64,000 nt of DNA from Methylobacterium sp. J-070 (GTDB taxonomy: Bacteria; Pseudomonadota; Alphaproteobacteria; Rhizobiales; Beijerinckiaceae). The notes beneath the pieces were generated by a model. That model was given only the letters and a program-made list of their open reading frames with translations, made no database searches and was not told the origin of the DNA. The stretch is from assembly GCF_022829385.1 (NCBI RefSeq), contig NZ_JAKSXX010000208.1:1-64000 (forward strand), read 5' to 3'. How positions within the stretch are numbered: position 1 is the stretch's first letter; each line of letters begins with the position of its first letter. Below are positions 59,597 to 64,000 of the stretch, piece after piece. Both the position numbers and the translations under genes were made by a program.

Positions 59597-60025
59597 TCAG
59601 CACCCGGACCGGCACTGGACCCGGTCGACGTAGGGCGGAACGTCTGCGCTGAAGGTCCGGATCTCGATGAGGGCGCCGCCGCGCCGCCAGATCATACCGC
59701 AGCTCGCCAATCCGAATTCGTGACAGGTCTCGGCCTCGGGATAGGCCTCGCAGCGACCGGCGGATCCGTGGGCGCACCGATCATAGCAGCCGTTCGCGTC
59801 GCAATGCTGCGTGGCCTGCGCCACCGGCGCCCAGCCCAGCGAGACCAGGCTCGACCGTGCTTGATCGTAGGATGTGTTCTTGGAGAAGATCGGCAGCCGC
59901 TCCGCGGCAGTGGCGGATGCGGCAAGGAGCGGTGCACAGAGGGCGATCACGCTGCAGACGGCCCGGATGCCACGTGCCGAGGCGCGTCCCGCGGTGTTCG
60001 GGCCCCTGATGCGACCGGCACTCAT
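59597..60025 (-). CDS. Secreted Cys-rich protein, 142 aa
   Basis: ATG 60025 with GAAGG 8 nt upstream (a TTG at 60040 is in frame). Signal peptide to about residue 41 (IRAVCSVIALCAPLLAASAT-AAE). The mature part begins RLPIFSKNTSYDQARSSLVS-LGWAPV, a pattern seen in small periplasmic proteins with a repeated YxxAR..L..LGW element, then six or more Cys (HCDANGCYDRC, RCEAYPEAETC, ASCGMIW, QCRSGC). Probably disulfide-bonded. It lies upstream of the 470-aa gene with a 180-bp gap holding a palindrome. Function unknown. Confidence 0.75.
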   Translation of the reverse strand: MSAGRIRGPNTAGRASARGIRAVCSVIALCAPLLAASATAAERLPIFSKNTSYDQARSSLVSLGWAPVAQATQHCDANGCYDRCAHGSAGRCEAYPEAETCHEFGLASCGMIWRRGGALIEIRTFSADVPPYVDRVQCRSGC

Positions 60026-60656
60026 AGCGCACGCCTTCAATTAACTTCGTTTCACTACCCAGGCCGTGCCTGCTGTGTAGTGATCTTGGAGACCTCTCGG
60101 ATGATTTAAGTCAATATATGTATTGCGTTCTGTAACACCGCAGCCCAGAGGTCCTTCAACGGATGAATTGCCGCCCGCGTACGCAATTTCCTCTCGCGTC
60201 CGCCGTCTCGGCCGCACATTATCTGAGGCATCCAAGCAATATAAAATATCGACACGTTATCGTGAGCAATATTCGCAGAGTTGTGGCAGGCGTGCCCGGC
60301 GCGCGAAACTGCCTGGCCTCATCGTGAACGTTCGCCCAAGCGTCCGGTCGTCCTACGAAGCCGCCGCGCGCAACGTCAGCGACTCATGGACAGCCGGCTT
60401 CTACCATCGATCCGGTCCGGGAACGGCGGCGATCCGGACGCGACCTGCCATCCCGGGGCGGCCCAACTGCCGTGTCTGACTGATCGTCGGCTTTCGGGGG
60501 CGAGGCGATACGCCGGTGCCTCATCGGGTCCGGTCAAACCGATTTCAGGGCACACACTCGACTGGGCGCATCGCGCTAAGCCGGGGATAAGTCCCAACGG
60601 CAATCGAGGAGCGGGATATGTTCGGGCTTAGACGAGGTAACGGCAGATCAGAAAGG
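60026..60656. other. Intergenic region upstream of tRNA-Gln
   Basis: About 630 bp, AT-richer at 60040-60260. Reading frames such as the minus-strand 64-codon one ending at 60041 have poor starts. No RNA gene or repeat recognised. Confidence 0.4.
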
Positions 60657-60730
60657 TGGCTGGGGGACCTGGATTCGAACCAGGACTAGAGGAGTCAGAG
60701 TCCACCGTTCTACCGTTAAACTATCCCCCA
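60657..60730 (-). tRNA. tRNA-Gln (CTG), CCA encoded, U28-U42 mismatch
   Basis: 74 nt on the reverse strand: acceptor TGGGGGA/TCCCCCA, D arm GTT/AAC, anticodon stem GTGGA/TCCTC around CTCTGAC (anticodon CTG), T arm CCTGG-TTCGAAT-CCAGG, discriminator G and CCA. Position 28-42 is a T-T mismatch in the anticodon stem. Confidence 0.95.
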
Positions 60731-60906
60731 ATCAGCTCTCGCGCAGAGCCGTCCGGTATGCTGTCGGCCTTGCGGGCCGACGCAGCGTGAGCGGCTTCTG
60801 GCGTGGGCGGTGGGATAGGCGGAATGTTCCGGCAGGTCAACCGCCCGTTCCACGGTTGACGCCAGGAGAGAAGCGGCCGAAACCGTGCCGTCGCGGATGC
60901 TGTCCG

Positions 60907-60996
60907 GGAAGGGTGGCCGAGTGGTTTAAGGCAGCGGTCTTGAAAACCGCCGTGGGGGCAACTCCACCGTGGGTTCGAATCCCACCCCTTCCGCCA
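60907..60996 (+). tRNA. tRNA-Ser (TGA), CCA encoded
   Basis: 90 nt with acceptor GGAAGGG/CCCTTCC, anticodon stem GCGGT/ACCGC around CTTGAAA (anticodon TGA), a long variable arm (CGTGGGGGCAACTCCACC), T arm GTGGG-TTCGAAT-CCCAC, discriminator G and CCA. Class II tRNA. Confidence 0.97.
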
Positions 60997-61060
60997 GTGT
61001 CCATCGCATCCCGGGACGAATCGCGCGACCTGCGATGCTCCGACGCCGCGGCGCGGCTTC

Positions 61061-61957
61061 TCAGACCTGGTCCCGATTCAGCCGCAGGACGAGCTGGTCG
61101 GCGAACTTGGCGGCGGCCACCGAGAGCGACCGGCCCCGCAACTGGGCCAGGACCAGCGTCATCGGCGTGAGGTCGCGGGCGTCGATCGGCCGGCTGCGCA
61201 GGCGGGGATCGTCCGGGATGCCGCTGGGGATCTGCAGACTGATCACATCCTCGCGCAGGGTGAGGTTGCGCAGGAATTCCAGCGAGCCCGACTGGACGAC
61301 CGGCCGGAGTTCGACGCCCCGCCGGGCGAGGGCGAGCTCGATGTGGTGTCGGATCGCCAGGGAGTGGTCGGGCAGCGCCATGGCGTGGGCGAGGCAGTCG
61401 CGGAGCCGGACCGGGCCCGTCCCGGCCGCCAGGGCGTGGCCCGTGCGCATCAGCGCGCACAGGGTCTGGTCACCCGAATAGAGCAGGTGCAGTTCCGCGG
61501 AGGGCGGCGGCTGCAGGATCAGCGCCAGGTCGGCCTCGAAGTTCGCCAGGGCGGTGACCGCCTGGGCATGGTCGCGCACCTGAACGGTGAAGCCCACCTG
61601 CGGGAAGCGGGCCCGATAGATCTCGACCTCCTCCGGCACCACCTGGGTGACGAAGGCCTGGCTGCAGGCCAGCGCCACCCGCCCCCGTCGCACCCCCGAC
61701 AGGTCGGCGATCTGCGAGCGCACGCGCTCGAGATCCGCCGCCTGATCCCGGATGTGCCGGGCGAAGAGTTCGCCGGCCGCGTTGAGCCGCATGCCCTGCG
61801 GAAGGCGCTCGAAGATCGGCGTGCCGAGCTCGTATTCGAGGTCCTGGATCTGCCGCGTCAGCGCCGAGGGCGTCAGGTTCAGCCGTTCGGCCGCGCGCCG
61901 GATCGAGCCGGACCGGGCGACCTCGGCGACATACGTGACGGCGCGCAAATGCTTCAC
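61061..61957 (-). CDS. LysR family transcriptional regulator
   Basis: 298 aa from GTG 61957 (AGGAT 7 nt upstream; GTG 61972 also possible). N-terminal winged HTH: VKHLRAVTYVAEVARSGSIR, RAAERLNLTPSALTRQIQDL, EYELGTPIFERLPQGMRLNA. The C-terminal domain has the two-lobed inducer fold (RGRVALACSQAFVTQVVPEE). Divergent from the ABC transporter operon at 62076 with 118 bp between starts, so it likely regulates that operon; inducer unknown. Confidence 0.93.
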   Translation of the reverse strand: MKHLRAVTYVAEVARSGSIRRAAERLNLTPSALTRQIQDLEYELGTPIFERLPQGMRLNAAGELFARHIRDQAADLERVRSQIADLSGVRRGRVALACSQAFVTQVVPEEVEIYRARFPQVGFTVQVRDHAQAVTALANFEADLALILQPPPSAELHLLYSGDQTLCALMRTGHALAAGTGPVRLRDCLAHAMALPDHSLAIRHHIELALARRGVELRPVVQSGSLEFLRNLTLREDVISLQIPSGIPDDPRLRSRPIDARDLTPMTLVLAQLRGRSLSVAAAKFADQLVLRLNRDQV

Positions 61958-62075
61958 GGACGCATCCTGCACGCTGTTGCCGAAAACGCAACGACACGCT
62001 CGTGAAATAGCACTTCCTCGCAACAGCGGGGCGACCTAGCGTTTGCGGTGCCGAGACCGTCCGAGGAGCCGTTCG
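61958..62075. promoter_or_regulatory. Divergent promoter region, LysR and ABC transporter
   Basis: 118 bp between divergent starts; no perfect T-N11-A LysR box was confirmed by eye, but the layout is the usual one for LysR autoregulation and target control. Confidence 0.4.
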
Positions 62076-63026
62076 ATGATCCGCCGCCGCACCCTTCTGG
62101 CCGGGCTCGGAGCCGGCCTCGCCCTCGGGCGGTCGTCCGGCGCGTACGCTCAGGGCGCCCCCGTCACGATCCGGATGGGGTCCCTCAAGCTCATCCACTC
62201 GATCGCGCCGAGCTTCTACGAGCGCTTCACCCCGGCGGGGGTGCGGGTCGAGGTGGTGCCCTTCGAGAGCCCGACGGAGTGCAAGAACGCCGTCGTGACC
62301 AAGTCGGTCGATTTCGGCACCTTCGGCATCGCCGCCGCGACGCTGGGAGCCGCCGCGGGCGAGCCCCTCGTGGTGATCGCCTCCACCTGCAACCGCGGGA
62401 TGGCGGTGATCGCCAAGAAGGACTCCGACATCCACGCCATCCGGGACCTGCGGGGCAAGCGGGTCGCGATCTGGCCGGGCAGCACCCAGGAGGTGTTCGT
62501 CCTGGAGCGGATGCGCATGGAGGGCCTGTCGGTGAAGGACATCACCCCCGTGCGGGTCTCCTTCTCGGAGATGCACATCGCCCTCGCGCGGGGCGACGTC
62601 GATGCCTATGTCGGCGCCGAGCCCGGACCCGGCGTCAGCCTCGCCTCGGGCGTCGGACAGCTGGTGGAATACCCGTACGGCACCGAGATGGGCGCCCTGA
62701 ACATGGTGTTCGGGGCCCATCGCGACACGCTGTCCGAGCGGCCCGACCTGGTCCGGACCATGCTGGAGATCCACCGCAAGGCCACGGATTTCGCCGCCGG
62801 CGACCGCGACGCGATGGTCGCCATGGCGGTGGCCAAGCTCGGCCAGAAGCGCGAGGCGCTGGAACTGTCGGCGCCGAACGTCGAGCTGACGTGGCGCCTC
62901 GGGCCGGACGAGGTCCGGCAGGCCGGGGCCTATGCCCAGCACATGCTCGCCCTCAAGCAGATCAAGCGCCTGCCCGCGCCCGGCTTCATCGACACCCGCT
63001 TCGTCGACGCGATGGGGCGGGCGTGA
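62076..63026 (+). CDS. NitT/TauT-type ABC transporter substrate-binding protein
   Basis: 316 aa from ATG 62076 (GAGGAG 8 nt upstream). Signal with arginines (MIRRRTLLAGLGAGLALGRS, cleavage near AYA-QG), possibly Tat. SsuA/NMT1-like fold: VTIRMGSLKLIHSIAPSFYE, VDFGTFGIAAATLGAAAGEP, AIRDLRGKRVAIWPGSTQEV, LARGDVDAYVGAEPGPGVS. The class binds nitrate, taurine, sulfonates or thiamine precursors; the substrate is not deducible. The three transporter genes overlap, forming one operon. Confidence 0.92.
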   Translation: MIRRRTLLAGLGAGLALGRSSGAYAQGAPVTIRMGSLKLIHSIAPSFYERFTPAGVRVEVVPFESPTECKNAVVTKSVDFGTFGIAAATLGAAAGEPLVVIASTCNRGMAVIAKKDSDIHAIRDLRGKRVAIWPGSTQEVFVLERMRMEGLSVKDITPVRVSFSEMHIALARGDVDAYVGAEPGPGVSLASGVGQLVEYPYGTEMGALNMVFGAHRDTLSERPDLVRTMLEIHRKATDFAAGDRDAMVAMAVAKLGQKREALELSAPNVELTWRLGPDEVRQAGAYAQHMLALKQIKRLPAPGFIDTRFVDAMGRA

Positions 63027-63886
63027 GCTCCGGGATCGAGACCGGCAGCCTGCCGGCGGCGGCGCCCGCGGCGCCCGCCCGCCGGGCCGACGGGGCCGGC
63101 CTCGGTCTCGCCCGCCTGCGCCGGCTGGCCCTGGCCTGCGTCGTGCCGGCCGTGCTGCTCGCCGTCTGGCAGCTCGCCACAGCCGGCCGATCCTACAGCC
63201 TGATCCCGCCGCCCGCCGAGGTCTGGGCGGAGCTGCGCGACCTCGCGGTCGGCGGCGTCAACGACGACGCCTTCAGCGGCACCCTGTGGACCCATCTGGC
63301 GGCCTCGCTCGGGCGCGTCTACGGCGGCTTCGCCCTCGCGGCGGCGGCCGCCCTGCCCCTCGGCCTGCTGATCGGCCGCGTCCCGCTGATCCGCGCGCTC
63401 CTCGACCCCGTCCTGCAGATCCTGCGGCCCGTACCGGTCACCGCGTGGCTGCCGCTGGCGATGATCCTGTTCGGCCTCGGGCCGCGCTCGGCCTTCTTCC
63501 TGGTGTTCCTCGGGGCGTTCTACCCGATCCTGGTCAACACCGTGTTCGGGGTGCGCTCGGTGGAGCCGCGCCTGTTCGAGGCGGCCGCGATGCTGGGCTG
63601 CACCGGGCCTGCGCAGTTCGTCCGGGTGGTGCTGCCGGCCTCCCTGCCGTCGATCTTCACCGGCCTCCGGCTCGGCCTGGGCTTCGCCTGGGTGGTGATC
63701 GTGGTCGGCGAGATGACCGGGGTCCAGACCGGCCTCGGCGCCATCATCATGGAGGCGCGCCAGCTCTCGCGCACCGAGATCGTGATCTGCGGGATGGCGG
63801 TGATCGGGGTCGCGGGCTTCATCTCGGACTGGCTGGTCATGCTGCTCGGCCGCCGCCTGCTCGCCTGGAGCCCGACCCATGGATGA
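63023..63886 (+). CDS. ABC transporter permease, SsuC/TauC type
   Basis: 287 aa, GTG start overlapping the binding-protein stop. About six helices (LACVVPAVLLAVWQLATAGR, GGFALAAAAALPLGLLIGRV, FFLVFLGAFYPILVNTVFGV, LGFAWVVIVVGEMTGVQTGL). The EAA loop reads LFEAAAMLGCTGPAQFVRVV-LPASLPSIFTGLRLGL. Inner-membrane part of the transporter coded here. Confidence 0.93.
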   Translation: MSSGIETGSLPAAAPAAPARRADGAGLGLARLRRLALACVVPAVLLAVWQLATAGRSYSLIPPPAEVWAELRDLAVGGVNDDAFSGTLWTHLAASLGRVYGGFALAAAAALPLGLLIGRVPLIRALLDPVLQILRPVPVTAWLPLAMILFGLGPRSAFFLVFLGAFYPILVNTVFGVRSVEPRLFEAAAMLGCTGPAQFVRVVLPASLPSIFTGLRLGLGFAWVVIVVGEMTGVQTGLGAIIMEARQLSRTEIVICGMAVIGVAGFISDWLVMLLGRRLLAWSPTHG

Positions 63887-64000
63887 CGCCGATGGCTGAG
63901 CCCGCGCTGCCGATTCTCGACATGCGCGCGGTCTCGAAGACCTACGCGGCGGGCGGGCGCACGACGGAGGCCCTGCGCGAGGCCAACCTCGCCGTCGCCC
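63883..64000 (+). CDS. ABC transporter ATPase, 5' part only
   Basis: ATG 63883 overlaps the permease stop as ATGA and the frame is open to the window end. The 39 visible residues (MAEPALPILDMRAVSKTYAA, ALREANLAVA) are the usual first strands of an SsuB/TauB-type ATPase; Walker A lies beyond the window. A second in-frame ATG at 63892 is possible. Confidence 0.85.
   Translation, partial: MTPMAEPALPILDMRAVSKTYAAGGRTTEALREANLAVA

Noticed and set aside
60041..60235. 64-codon minus-strand frame upstream of the Cys-rich secreted gene
   Set aside because: TTG start without ribosome binding site, mixed composition and no motif; not strong enough to list.
60618..60689. Short ATG frame with a good ribosome binding site reading into tRNA-Gln
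   Set aside because: It reads LGDLDSNQD from the tRNA T arm, a well-known artefact of tRNA antisense translation.
60657..61060. tRNA-Gln/tRNA-Ser pair as an integration site
   Set aside because: No integrase gene nor duplicated tRNA 3' end was seen nearby.
1..64000. CRISPR arrays, insertion sequences, prophage or integrase genes
   Set aside because: No regularly spaced repeats, transposase or integrase motifs were found on either strand.

Overview
The window is a high-GC alphaproteobacterial chromosome segment. Gene content and protein style suggest Methylobacterium or a close Rhizobiales relative. The supporting features are polyhydroxyalkanoate metabolism next to etfBA and hbd, CobO-type adenosyltransferase with a HIG1 protein, an OpgG/OpgH pair, a TIGR02302/DUF4175 giant membrane protein, a KaiBC module and a perfect CtrA-type box. 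No rRNA, insertion sequence, prophage or CRISPR array is visible. Most long antisense reading frames are GC-skew shadows of real genes.

Layout. 1-7.3 kb: a truncated methyl-accepting chemotaxis protein (MCP), a Crp/Fnr regulator, a PAS protein, small unknown proteins, a periplasmic Cache protein, tRNA-Phe and maf-yacG. 7.6-16.2 kb: intracellular PHA depolymerase, the TIGR02302 protein, HIG1 protein, PagL-like lipid A deacylase, cobalamin adenosyltransferase, etfB, etfA and hbd, largely an energy and PHB block. 16.4-20 kb: a minus-strand run of an anchored small protein, a quinone oxidoreductase, an orphan LivK-type binding protein and a DUF938 methyltransferase. 20.2-24.4 kb: a tightly overlapping kaiC-kaiB-kaiB-like-hybrid kinase operon, the most notable system here. 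24.4-31.1 kb: upp, a second MCP, DUF2852 protein, TetR regulator, thioredoxin-like protein and a family 2 glycosyltransferase.

31.8-41.3 kb is a cell-envelope and division block: DUF3426 zinc-ribbon protein divergent from ftsE-ftsX, then a YdcF protein, ptsN, hpf, opgG and opgH. 41.8-50 kb holds tex, an ATP-grasp-like protein, a small glycosyltransferase, flagellin and several small unknown genes, including two paralogous small proteins. 50.4-57 kb is a four-gene plus-strand array: a cytochrome b/ethylbenzene-dehydrogenase-like fusion, a ferredoxin:NAD(P)H-type reductase, a PstS-like periplasmic protein and a GGDEF-EAL protein; the last two overlap by 4 nt. 58-60 kb has two secreted proteins of unknown function. 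60.6-64 kb has tRNA-Gln and tRNA-Ser, then a LysR regulator divergent from a NitT/TauT-type ABC transporter whose ATPase runs off the window.

Two copies of a roughly 135 bp intergenic repeat lie in opposite orientation 11 kb apart. Several perfect dyads occur in promoter regions. Function calls rest on recognisable motifs and family resemblance read by eye; no database search was possible.
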